Assembly: GCA_050250755.1 (NCBI GenBank)
Contig: JBFWOB010000021.1
Span: forward strand, 1-64,000
DNA: 64,000 nt
Direction of reading: 5' to 3'
Source of the DNA: Ga0077555 sp050250755
GTDB taxonomy: Bacteria > Pseudomonadota > Alphaproteobacteria > Rhizobiales > Hyphomicrobiaceae
In this document: one piece after another, positions 27,270-35,678 of the stretch
Layout of the letters: each line of letters starts with the position of its first letter
How positions within the stretch are numbered: the stretch's first letter is position 1
The notes under the pieces: generated by a model
Databases searched by the model: none
Seen by the model: the letters and a program-made list of their open reading frames with translations, nothing else
Told to the model about the DNA's origin: nothing
Translations under genes and position numbers: made by a program

Positions 27270-27648
27270 GTGTGCTGACGAACCTCAGGTCTGATAGGAC
27301 ATCACAGGGGTGCGCAACGATTATTGCAACTTAAAATTGTATAATGGTAGACAGTGAGTCCGTTCAGCAGTCAACCAGTCGCCATCGGCAGACAGTTCCG
27401 CGCGAAGGTTGTGCGTCGCCACCGGCATTGCTCCGGCACCTTGTCCAATGGCTCCGCCGTAGTCGGATATTCTCTATCCTGCGCCTCCACGCGGATTAAC
27501 CAGCACCCGGGATTTGGCGTCCGCAATAATCCTCGCCCGCGACCCCGGCATTAATTTCGGAATTCAGATAGGTATTCATTCCTAGGGGCCAGGGATCGTG
27601 ACCAAAACGAACAATGATCCCGAAACTGAACTAAGGAGTTCGCCGGAA
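27270..27648. other. AT-rich non-coding region between divergent genes
   Basis: About 380 bases. It holds the inverted repeat at 27322-27342 and presumably the promoters of the minus-strand PEP-synthase-like gene and the plus-strand DnaA-like gene. No further gene is supported. Confidence 0.5.
27322..27342 (-). promoter_or_regulatory. inverted-repeat motif upstream of the PEP-synthase-like gene
   Basis: TATTGCAA-N7-TTGTAT, half-sites TGCAA (27325-27329) and TTGTA (27337-27341), about 56-72 bases before the start codon at 27269. It is identical in its 14 outer bases and spacing to the element at 24346-24366. Candidate operator or promoter. Confidence 0.5.
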
Positions 27649-28044
27649 ATGGGACAAGCCGTTTTGGGGTCAAGAGAGACGGTCGACCGCCTCTTGCATT
27701 TCCGATCGGGAGAACGCCTTTCGCTGCACCATCTGAAAGCGATCGTAGAAACGACGGTATCCGAGGTGTTTGCCGTCGATATCGATCGACTTCAGGGCGG
27801 ATCGCGAGGTCAAGCGCAAGTCGCACAAGCTCGCCAAGTCGCTATGTATCTGTTGCATTGCGCCTTCAGCGTCTCGTTCACCGACATCGGCTACGCGTTC
27901 GCGCGCGACCGGACGACGGTCGGTCACGCCTGCAAGCTCGTGGAGGATCGGCGCGACGATTCAACTTTCGACTTCATGATGAATAATCTCGAGGAGATTG
28001 TTCGCCACCTCGCCAAAGTTTCGCTTGGCCATTCGGATATTTGA
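27649..28044 (+). CDS. orphan DnaA domain-IV-like DNA-binding protein
   Basis: 131 aa from ATG 27649, which has AAGGAG ten bases upstream; a GTG at 27598 would add 17 residues. The core, ARQVAMYLLHCAFSVSFTDIGYAFARDRTTVGHACKLVEDRRDD, matches the C-terminal helix-turn-helix of DnaA that reads DnaA boxes, with the RDRTTVGHA signature. There is no AAA+ domain. It probably acts as a transcription factor or as a modulator at DnaA boxes. One base separates it from the next gene, so the two are translationally coupled. Confidence 0.85.
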   Translation: MGQAVLGSRETVDRLLHFRSGERLSLHHLKAIVETTVSEVFAVDIDRLQGGSRGQAQVAQARQVAMYLLHCAFSVSFTDIGYAFARDRTTVGHACKLVEDRRDDSTFDFMMNNLEEIVRHLAKVSLGHSDI

Positions 28045-28045
28045 A

Positions 28046-28918
28046 ATGGCCCCGCGGCATAGAAACTCGTGTCGGCCAAATGGGGCGCACATTGATCTTA
28101 TCATTTTTCTGTCCGCTTTAGCCGGGCGCAATCGTTACGTAACCGAGCCCAAGGCTGATGCGACCACCGTCGAAATCTGCGGGATGGAAGACAATACACA
28201 GCCGATTGTTTCTATCGGCACTTTCGCAGAGGCCCGCAAACGAGGTTGGGTCGATGGCGATACCGGCGCCGACGGTCTGCGGATCACACGCGCCGGACGC
28301 GAGGTGCTTCGCCGCTACCGGACCGGCCGTGTCGCGGCCAAGGCTGGCGCTGGCCCTTCCACGGCCGCATCTCAGGCGGCGGCCACACCGTCTCTCAATC
28401 CCAAGGAGAGCCCTCTGACATGGCTTGCCAGCCGCCGGGATTCTGCCGGCAAACCAATGTTGAACCGCTGGGAAGTCGACGCCGGCGAGCGGCTCCGGGC
28501 CGATCTCTCCTTCGCGCACCTCACACCACGCGTCACCATGGGCTGGTCGGGTATCCCGATCAGCGGCAAACGCTCGGCGACCGCGGCCGGCGGACATGAA
28601 CTCACCGATAGCGTTGTCGCTGCGCGCATGCGCGTCACCGACGCGCTACGCGCCGTCGGACCGGAATTTTCGGACATTTTGATCGACGTTTGCGGACACT
28701 TGCGCGGCTTGGAGGATATCTCGCGAAGCGAGGGGTGGCCCCGGCGCGCTGCCCGATTGATCTTGCAAAGGGCGCTCTCCGCCCTTGCGCGGCACTATAA
28801 GATGGGGCCGGAGGTCCGCGTCGAGGAGACCATCGCACGCCGGCTTCGCCACTGGGGTTCGGATGACTATAGGCCATCACTCGATCGCTGGCGATCGGAG
28901 GGCGATCAGGCCGACTGA
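28046..28918 (+). CDS. DUF6456-type protein
   Basis: 290 aa from ATG 28046, right after the preceding TGA; an ATG at 28184 is possible but would cut off a coherent N-terminal domain (HIDLIIFLSALAGRNRYVTE ... EARKRGWV). The conserved region begins at ESPLTWLASRRDSAGKPML and runs through EVDAGERLRADLSFAHLTPRVTMGWSG to RLILQRALSALARHY. Proteins of this type recur beside DnaA-domain-IV proteins in Hyphomicrobiales. The role is unknown; a DNA-linked role is suggested by context. The 3' end overlaps convergent sufE by 13 bases. Confidence 0.8.
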   Translation: MAPRHRNSCRPNGAHIDLIIFLSALAGRNRYVTEPKADATTVEICGMEDNTQPIVSIGTFAEARKRGWVDGDTGADGLRITRAGREVLRRYRTGRVAAKAGAGPSTAASQAAATPSLNPKESPLTWLASRRDSAGKPMLNRWEVDAGERLRADLSFAHLTPRVTMGWSGIPISGKRSATAAGGHELTDSVVAARMRVTDALRAVGPEFSDILIDVCGHLRGLEDISRSEGWPRRAARLILQRALSALARHYKMGPEVRVEETIARRLRHWGSDDYRPSLDRWRSEGDQAD

Positions 28919-29334
28919 GCGAGCGCCGCCTCGGCATCTTTCCGCACACGACTCACCATCGAGGCAAAGCCGTTCGACCTCTGCGGTGTTAGATGCTCGG
29001 CCAGCCCGAGCTTGGCGAAAGCATCGTGCGCATCGATTGCCAGAATGGCTTCAGCTTTACGCTCGTTCACGAGCGACAGCAGAACCGCGATCAGGCCCTT
29101 TACGATGTGCGCGTCGCTATCGCCACGGATCACGAGTCGTGGCCCATCGGGTTGCGACTGCACATCCGTCGCCAGCCAGACCTGGCTGGCACAGCCGCGC
29201 ACCTTGTTCGCGTCCGTTTTTTCCGCTTCCGGCAGCGTATCGAGCCCTCGCCCCAGCTCAATCAGGTAGCGGTAGCGGTCCTCCCACTCGTCGAGAAGCT
29301 GGAAATCGGCGCGGATCGTGTCGAACGCAGTCAT
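28906..29334 (-). CDS. sufE: SufE-family cysteine desulfuration protein
   Basis: 142 aa from ATG 29334; the longer ORF adds 45 unrelated residues. It accepts sulfur from the SufS cysteine desulfurase for Fe-S cluster assembly. Seen: FQLLDEWEDRYRYLIELGRGLDTLPE, the persulfide Cys48 in VRGCASQVWL, and GDSDAHIVKGLIAVLL. No other suf genes are nearby. Confidence 0.93.
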   Translation of the reverse strand: MTAFDTIRADFQLLDEWEDRYRYLIELGRGLDTLPEAEKTDANKVRGCASQVWLATDVQSQPDGPRLVIRGDSDAHIVKGLIAVLLSLVNERKAEAILAIDAHDAFAKLGLAEHLTPQRSNGFASMVSRVRKDAEAALAQSA

Positions 29335-29538
29335 GGTCGTCCCATAGGGGTGAACGTTGCCCTTCACTTGGCCCGCCTTGGCCGCGAGCACAAGGGCACA
29401 ATTGGCGCGCGTCACGTCACATCTCCCGCGCGACGCGCGCAACGAGGGCATCACCTGCAAATTCTTCACGCGCTCTCGGATCGGGCGCTAGACTTCGACC
29501 TCAGAGCTTAACCAACACATCCGCGAGGACACACTGAT

Positions 29539-31188
29539 ATGCCTGACGCGCCCACCGAGCTGCACGATCTCACCCTCGCAGGGGCTGCCCGTTTGATCGC
29601 GGCTCGCAAATTGTCTCCGGTCGAGTATACGGCTGCTCTGATCGCGCGGACAGACGCGCTCGAGCCGCAGCTCAACGCCTTCATCACCCGTACGAACGAC
29701 ATCGCGATGGCGACGGCGCGCGCCGCAGAGGCCGAGATCACGCGCGGTGCCCGGCGGGGGCCTCTGCATGGTGTTCCTTTCGCGATAAAGGATATCTACG
29801 ACACGGCCGGCATTCTCACATCCGGTCATTCGCGCACCAATATCGACCGCGTGCCGACAGCAGACTCGACAGCCGTCGCCCGTCTCAAAGGGGCTGGTGC
29901 CATTCTGACGGGGAAGCTCGCCACACATGAATTTGCTCACGGCGGGCCGTCGTTCGATCTGCCGTGGCCGCCAGCTCGCAATCCCTGGAATACAGCACAT
30001 TTCTCAGGCGGATCATCGTCGGGTTCCGGTTGCGCCCTCGCAGCCGGGCTTGTGCCGATCAGTCTCGGCTCGGATACGGGTGGCTCGATCCGCGGTCCGG
30101 CCGGCCTCTGTGGCATTGCCGGCCTCAAGCCCACCTATGGGCTCGTCAGCCGCGCCGGCGTCATTCCGAACTCCTATAGTTACGATCACTGCGGCCCCAT
30201 GGCGCGGACCTCCGAGGATTGCGCCATGATCCTCAACGCGGTCGCCGGCTACGACCCCGCTGATCCATCCTCCGCCAAGCAACGCGCCGCCGATTATACG
30301 ATCGGCATCGACGACGGCATCAAAGGCTTCCGTATTGGAGTTGTACGCCATTTCTGGGAGCACGACATGGCTGCGAACCCCGAACTCTCGGCTGCCATGG
30401 AGAATGCCATTCAGGTGCTGCGCGATCTTGGCGCGACGGTCGAGGACGTCACGCTGCGGCCGATGCGGGACTATTCGGACATCAAGGTCGTGATGGCGGA
30501 AAGCGAGCTTTTCTCCCTGCACCGCGAGCAGTTGATCGCACGCCCGGAGGCGTTCGGTCAGGACTTCCGCGTTCGCAGCCTTGCCGCGTGTCTGTTCACG
30601 TCCGAGGACTATGTGAGCGCCAGTCGCGAACGCCGCCGCGTGCTCGAGGAAATGCGTCCCATCTATCGACGCTTCGATCTGCTCGTCACCGCAAACACGT
30701 CCGCGGCACCGCGTCTCGATAAACATGACTCGCTTTCGTTCTGGCAGAAGGGAAACTTGACCGCGCCGTTTAACTGCTCGGGTGGGCCTGCACTCGCGGT
30801 GCTCTGCGGCTTCAACGCGGCGGGCCTGCCACTCTCGATGCAGATCGTCGGCCGCCCATTCGATGATGCACGCGTTCTGCGCGCGGGCCACGCCGTCGAA
30901 AAGGCCATCGGTCTCACAACCCGCCACCCACAATTGACGCCCGGCGCGGCGCCAGCTCCGGTCGATCCCAAACCCTGGAAACCGGACACATCGACGGTCG
31001 AGCCAGCGGTCCGCGCGCGGGCCGAGGGTGCGGCGGCTGCGGTCGGCTTGAAACTTCCGCCGCACATCATGGAAGAACTCGTCGCTGTTGCACCCTGGGC
31101 TCTCGCCATGGCCAAGCGCGTTGGACGCAACAATCGCCGTGAGCTCGAGGTCAGCTCCATCTTCGACCTGAGCCGCGAATACGATTGA
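29539..31188 (+). CDS. amidase (amidase-signature family)
   Basis: 549 aa. The Ser-cisSer-Lys triad is visible: Lys84 in GVPFAIKDIYD, GGSSSGSG (157-164), and the nucleophile Ser183 in DTGGSIRGPAG. It hydrolyses an amide; the substrate is not predictable from sequence. The C-terminal 80 residues (a proline-rich linker, then a short helical domain) extend past the usual end of the family near residue 470. It lies just upstream of another hydrolase gene and a peptide-type importer, which suggests uptake and breakdown of an amide-containing compound. Confidence 0.9.
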   Translation: MPDAPTELHDLTLAGAARLIAARKLSPVEYTAALIARTDALEPQLNAFITRTNDIAMATARAAEAEITRGARRGPLHGVPFAIKDIYDTAGILTSGHSRTNIDRVPTADSTAVARLKGAGAILTGKLATHEFAHGGPSFDLPWPPARNPWNTAHFSGGSSSGSGCALAAGLVPISLGSDTGGSIRGPAGLCGIAGLKPTYGLVSRAGVIPNSYSYDHCGPMARTSEDCAMILNAVAGYDPADPSSAKQRAADYTIGIDDGIKGFRIGVVRHFWEHDMAANPELSAAMENAIQVLRDLGATVEDVTLRPMRDYSDIKVVMAESELFSLHREQLIARPEAFGQDFRVRSLAACLFTSEDYVSASRERRRVLEEMRPIYRRFDLLVTANTSAAPRLDKHDSLSFWQKGNLTAPFNCSGGPALAVLCGFNAAGLPLSMQIVGRPFDDARVLRAGHAVEKAIGLTTRHPQLTPGAAPAPVDPKPWKPDTSTVEPAVRARAEGAAAAVGLKLPPHIMEELVAVAPWALAMAKRVGRNNRRELEVSSIFDLSREYD

Positions 31189-31345
31189 GCAATGTCCGAA
31201 TTGGATGGCGGGACGCACGCCGAAGCCGGGATCGTCTAAAATTTCGGCACGCTGCACTGACGTAGGCGTTGACCTGCCATCCAATTAATCGTGAGATTGC
31301 ATCTGCCGAGCGATTAAGCAAAAACAATGGAGGGTCTGCAACGCT

Positions 31346-31978
31346 ATGAGCAATGCCTTTGAGGCCGCAACGTATGGTGCCCTGCCCGTCGGCTTTGGCG
31401 AGCGCGCCGCGGTCCTGGTGGTTGATTTTCAAAAGGGTTTCACGGACCCCCGCTGCACGATGGGCAAATCTCCACGTATTCATGCCGCGCGCGACCGCAC
31501 CGTGGAACTACTTGCTCATGCGCGCCGCTGCAGAGTGCCTGTCGCATCCTGCTTTACGGCCTATCATTCCGATCGCGACGTTCCTTTCTGGAAAGTCAGC
31601 GCCGTGCGCGAGGGTTTTCGCGAAGGCTCGCTCGAAGCCGAAATGGACGATGCAATCGCAGATCCCGAATACGATTTCATCTTTCAGAAATCCGCCCCCT
31701 CGATTTTTTTTCAGACCCCTCTAGTCGGATTTCTCACAAAACATCGCATCGATACAGTTCTCGTTACGGGATGCGTCACCTCGGGCTGCGTCCGTGCGAG
31801 CATCATCGATGCCTTTTCGTCCGGCTACCGCACCGTTGTCGTCGAGGATTGCTGTGGCGATCCCGGCAAGGAGGAGCACGAGGCGAACTTGAATGACGTC
31901 AGCCGTCGCTACGCCGATATCCATACGCTGGAGACCGTGCTGCCCTACCTAGAGGCGCAACGCATCAGCAACACCTGA
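31346..31978 (+). CDS. isochorismatase-family hydrolase (N-carbamoylsarcosine amidase-like)
   Basis: 210 aa. The catalytic triad is intact: Asp27 in VVDFQKGF, Lys115 in FQKSAPSIFF, and Cys148 in TGCVTSGCVRASI. Such enzymes hydrolyse small amides, such as N-carbamoyl amines. Placed between the amidase and the peptide-type importer, it probably belongs to the same pathway; the exact substrate is open. Confidence 0.88.
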   Translation: MSNAFEAATYGALPVGFGERAAVLVVDFQKGFTDPRCTMGKSPRIHAARDRTVELLAHARRCRVPVASCFTAYHSDRDVPFWKVSAVREGFREGSLEAEMDDAIADPEYDFIFQKSAPSIFFQTPLVGFLTKHRIDTVLVTGCVTSGCVRASIIDAFSSGYRTVVVEDCCGDPGKEEHEANLNDVSRRYADIHTLETVLPYLEAQRISNT

Positions 31979-32048
31979 ATCCGGCGTCATCGGTCTTTAT
32001 GGGCGCCGCTGACGCCGTTTTTCTGCTTGGAGAAGGGAGAGCTCAATC

Positions 32049-33671
32049 GTGTCGAATAAAAAGTATCTCAGTCAGCGCGTCGCTGCCCTCACGGCGGCCG
32101 CGCTGCTGGCGTGTGGCTCGCTCGCCGGACCGGCAAGCGCTCAAGGTCATCTGCGTCTGGGCATGACCGCCAACGACGTCCCCTTGACATGGGGTCAGCC
32201 GGACAACGGCTTCGAGGGATATCGTACCCCGGCCCTTATGATTTACGATTCCCTCGTAAACTTCGACCTGACCACGTCCGACAAGCCGTCAGGCCTCATC
32301 CCCGGCCTCGCCGAGAGCTGGGAGTCGGACAAAAACGACAGGACGAAGTGGACGTTCAAGCTGCGCAAAGGCGTGAAATTCCACGACGGAAGCGAATTCA
32401 ACGCCGACGCGGTCGTGTTCAACATGGACCGCCTGTTCAATGAAAAGTCGCCGCAATACTCGGCGCGCATGGCGTCCCTGGTGAACTTCCGTCTGCCGGC
32501 TTACAAGAGCGTCCGCAAGATTGACGATTACACTGTCGAGTTCGAGACCAAAGCGCCGGATGCCTTCTGGCCATATCAGATTTGCTACGCTGTATTTGCC
32601 TCGCCCAAGCAATGGGAGACGACGGGCAAGGACTGGACCAAGTTTGCCGCCAATCCATCGGGAACCGGTCCGTGGAAGCTCACCTCGCTGAAGTCACGCG
32701 AGCTCGCCGAGTTCGTCCCCAACAAGGAGCACTGGGACAAGAGCCGCGTGCCGAAGCTCGACAAGCTGACCATCATCCCGATGCCGGATCCTTCGGCGCG
32801 TACGGCGGCGCTTCTCGCCGGCCAGGTCGACTGGATCGAGGCCCCATCTCCCGATGCGATGAAGCGCATCCAGTCGGCGGGCTTCGAAATCGTGTCGAAT
32901 ATCTATCCGCATATCTGGTCATGGACGCTCTCGCGCGTTGAAGGCTCTCCTTGGAACGACATCAAGGTGCGCAAAGCGGCCAATCTCGCTGTCGATCGCG
33001 CCGGAATTATCGAACTGCTCGGCGGCTACGCCGCGCCCGCGACCGGCCATGTGCCCAAGGGCGATCCGTGGTACGGAACACCGTCGTTCGAGCTCAAGAC
33101 CGACGTCGAGGCTGCAAAGAAGCTGATGACCGAGGCCGGCTACAGCGCGTCGAAGCCTGCTAAGATCAAAATGCTCATTTCAGCCTCAGGGTCGGGTCAG
33201 ATGCTGCCCCTGCAAATGAACGAATACCTGCAGCAGAGCCTCAAGGAAGCGTACTTCGACGTGGACTTCGAGGTGGTAGAGTGGCAGGCGCTGCTCGACC
33301 TCTGGCGGGCTGGTGGAAAGTCGCCTCAGGTGAAGGGTGCCCACGGCGTCAACATCTCGTACACGACGCAAGATCCCTACAGCAGCTTCCATCGCCTGTT
33401 GCGGTCGGATCTTCACGCGCCTACCGGCGTCAACTTCGGCTACTATAGCGATCCTGACATGGATAAGCTGCTCGCTACGGCCCAGAACGCCTTTGACCCG
33501 GCCGAGCGCGACGTAGCACTCGCCAAGGTGCACACGAAGATGGTCGACGACGCCCTCTTCCTGTGGGTTGTGCACGACACGTCGCCGCGCGCGATGAGCA
33601 AGAAGGTCAAGGGCTTTGTCCAGTCACGCAACTGGTTCCAGAGCTTTTCGCCGGTCTACATGGAAAAGTAG
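32049..33671 (+). CDS. ABC importer binding protein, family 5 (peptide/opine type)
   Basis: 540 aa from GTG 32049, preceded by GAAGGGAGAG. Sec signal (RVAALTAAALLACGSLAGPASAQ). Family-5 features: GLAESWE-D--TKWTFKLRKGVKFHDGSEFNADAVVFNMDRLF near residue 90-130, and the long C-terminal lobe ending DALFLWVVHD. It binds the substrate in the periplasm for the four membrane/ATPase genes that follow. A strong hairpin separates it from the first permease gene. Confidence 0.93.
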   Translation: MSNKKYLSQRVAALTAAALLACGSLAGPASAQGHLRLGMTANDVPLTWGQPDNGFEGYRTPALMIYDSLVNFDLTTSDKPSGLIPGLAESWESDKNDRTKWTFKLRKGVKFHDGSEFNADAVVFNMDRLFNEKSPQYSARMASLVNFRLPAYKSVRKIDDYTVEFETKAPDAFWPYQICYAVFASPKQWETTGKDWTKFAANPSGTGPWKLTSLKSRELAEFVPNKEHWDKSRVPKLDKLTIIPMPDPSARTAALLAGQVDWIEAPSPDAMKRIQSAGFEIVSNIYPHIWSWTLSRVEGSPWNDIKVRKAANLAVDRAGIIELLGGYAAPATGHVPKGDPWYGTPSFELKTDVEAAKKLMTEAGYSASKPAKIKMLISASGSGQMLPLQMNEYLQQSLKEAYFDVDFEVVEWQALLDLWRAGGKSPQVKGAHGVNISYTTQDPYSSFHRLLRSDLHAPTGVNFGYYSDPDMDKLLATAQNAFDPAERDVALAKVHTKMVDDALFLWVVHDTSPRAMSKKVKGFVQSRNWFQSFSPVYMEK

Positions 33672-33686
33672 GCCGACGTGCTGTTC

Positions 33687-33715
33687 GCTCCCGGGCAGGC
33701 CTTTTGCCCGGGAGC
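33687..33715 (+). other. intercistronic hairpin after the binding-protein gene
   Basis: 11-bp perfect stem (33687-33697 with 33705-33715) around a 7-base loop, followed by a weak CTTTC tail. It lies between the binding-protein and permease genes and probably sets the ratio of the two products, by partial termination or message protection. Confidence 0.6.
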
Positions 33716-33823
33716 CTTTCGGGACGGTGAACACGCTCGTCCGGCCAACACGCGTCTCTTCGGCCCACACCACAACCGCTTCGCACACGTGATGACGTGT
33801 TCCAAGCGGCGGAGCCTTCAATC

Positions 33824-34774
33824 GTGCTGATCTATATCCTCCGCAGATTGCTCTACACAATTCCGATCGCGCTCGGCGTGACCATCTTCGTCTTCGCGTT
33901 GATCCATCTCTCGGGCGATCCCTTGAACGCCGTCGTGGCACCCGACGCGACAGCCGAGACGGTAGAGAAACTGCGCAAGGATTACGGTTTCGACAAGCCT
34001 CTGCCGGTTCAGTATCTGATCTGGCTTGGCAAAGCGCTGCAAGGCGATCTCGGCACCTCGATTGTCAACTCGCGCCCGGTTCTCGACACGCTTCTCGCGG
34101 CCGTGCCGAATACACTGATGCTCGCCATTTTCGCCACGCTGCTCGGCTTCACGCTCGGTTCCCTGCTCGGCGGACTCGCGGGCTACTATCAGGGGACCGT
34201 CGTCGACAAGCTTGCGACCGGCTTCGGCGTCACCGGCGTTTCCATACCTCACTACTGGCTCGGGATCGTTCTCGTCATCATCTTCGCGGTGGAACTGCAG
34301 TGGCTGCCGGCGACCGGCATGGGGGCCGGAGGGTCATCCGCCTGGGAGTGGGACTGGGCACACATCAAGCATCTCATCTTGCCAACAATCACCCTCGCCG
34401 TCATTCCCTGCGGAATCATCACGCGCACCGTGCGCTCGACCGTCGCCGAGATCCTCAGCCAGGAATTCGTTCAAGCGTTGCGCGCCAAGGGGCTCATGCA
34501 CGGCCACGTCATGTTGCATGTCGCCCGCAATGCCGCTCCGACCGTGCTCGCCGTCATGGGCCTCCAGCTCGGCTATCTGCTCGGCGGTTCTATCCTGGTG
34601 GAGACCGTCTTCAACTGGCCGGGCACCGGATATGTGCTGAACGACGCGATCTTCCGGCGCGACATTCCGATGCTGCAAGGCACGATCCTGCTGCTCGCCT
34701 TGTTCTTCGTCATTCTCAATCTGATCGTCGACATCATCCAGACGTGGGTCGACCCGCGCATGCGCCGGAGCTGA
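33824..34774 (+). CDS. peptide-type ABC importer permease (DppB-like)
   Basis: 316 aa from GTG 33824, chosen because GGAG lies nine bases upstream and the product starts MLIYILRRLLYTIPIALGV, the usual start of this family; GTG 33797 would add nine residues. Six membrane segments, and the EAA-type loop EILSQEFVQALRAKGLMHGHVMLHVARNAAPTVL near residue 215. Part of the operon 32049-37755. Confidence 0.92.
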   Translation: MLIYILRRLLYTIPIALGVTIFVFALIHLSGDPLNAVVAPDATAETVEKLRKDYGFDKPLPVQYLIWLGKALQGDLGTSIVNSRPVLDTLLAAVPNTLMLAIFATLLGFTLGSLLGGLAGYYQGTVVDKLATGFGVTGVSIPHYWLGIVLVIIFAVELQWLPATGMGAGGSSAWEWDWAHIKHLILPTITLAVIPCGIITRTVRSTVAEILSQEFVQALRAKGLMHGHVMLHVARNAAPTVLAVMGLQLGYLLGGSILVETVFNWPGTGYVLNDAIFRRDIPMLQGTILLLALFFVILNLIVDIIQTWVDPRMRRS

Positions 34775-34778
34775 CGCC

Positions 34779-35678
34779 ATGAACCTGCAGACACCCGCCG
34801 CCCCGGCGGTCATCGAGGTCAGCCAGACCATCGCCAACTCGCCCGGTTACTGGTCGACGGTTGCCTCCCGGCTGGCGCGAGACAAGGTCACTCTGTTTTT
34901 CGGTCTCCTTCTGCTGGCGATCGTCCTCTCCGCGATCCTGGCGCCATGGATCTCGCCGGTCGATCCCTACAAGACCAACATTCTGCGTCGCCTGAAAGAG
35001 ATCGGCTATCCGGGCCATCCGCTCGGAACCGATCAGACCGGTCGCGACATGCTCGCGCGCCTGATCTACGGAGGCCGCCTTTCGCTTTTCATGGGTGTCA
35101 CGCCGGTCGCTATTGCGCTCGCCATCGGCGGCCTGCTCGGGGTTCTTGCCGGCTATGCCGGCGGGGCGCTCAACATGGCGATCATGCGCACCATGGACAT
35201 CTTTTATGCCTTCCCGTCCGTACTCCTGGCCATCGCCATCTCGGGTGCTCTCGGCGCGGGCATCGGCAACGCGATCCTTTCCTTGTCGGTTGTCTTCATT
35301 CCGCCGATAGCGCGCGTCGCCGAGACGATTACCACCCAGGTGCGAACGCTTGACTATGTCGAGGCGGCACGCGCATCCGGCGCCTCATCGCTGCGCATCA
35401 TTCGCATCCACGTTCTTTCCAACGTGCTCGGTGCCATCTTCGTCTACGCGACCAGCCTCATCTCGGTATCGATCATCCTTGCCTCGGGACTGTCGTTCCT
35501 CGGCCTCGGCACGAAGCCGCCGGAGCCAGAATGGGGTCTCATGCTGAACGAGCTGCGTCAGGCCATCTACGTGACGCCCTACGTCGCAGCGCTCCCCGGT
35601 GTGATGATCTTCCTCACCTCGCTCTCCTTCAATCTTCTCTCCGACGGTCTGCGCTCGGCCATGGATCTGAAATCATGA
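34779..35678 (+). CDS. peptide-type ABC importer permease (DppC-like)
   Basis: 299 aa. N-terminal helix, then HPLGTDQTGRDMLARLIYGGRLSLFMG, typical of DppC/OppC, and the EAA loop RTLDYVEAARASGASSLRIIRIHVLSNVLG near residue 200. It starts 4 bases after the previous stop, and its stop overlaps the ATPase start. Confidence 0.94.
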   Translation: MNLQTPAAPAVIEVSQTIANSPGYWSTVASRLARDKVTLFFGLLLLAIVLSAILAPWISPVDPYKTNILRRLKEIGYPGHPLGTDQTGRDMLARLIYGGRLSLFMGVTPVAIALAIGGLLGVLAGYAGGALNMAIMRTMDIFYAFPSVLLAIAISGALGAGIGNAILSLSVVFIPPIARVAETITTQVRTLDYVEAARASGASSLRIIRIHVLSNVLGAIFVYATSLISVSIILASGLSFLGLGTKPPEPEWGLMLNELRQAIYVTPYVAALPGVMIFLTSLSFNLLSDGLRSAMDLKS

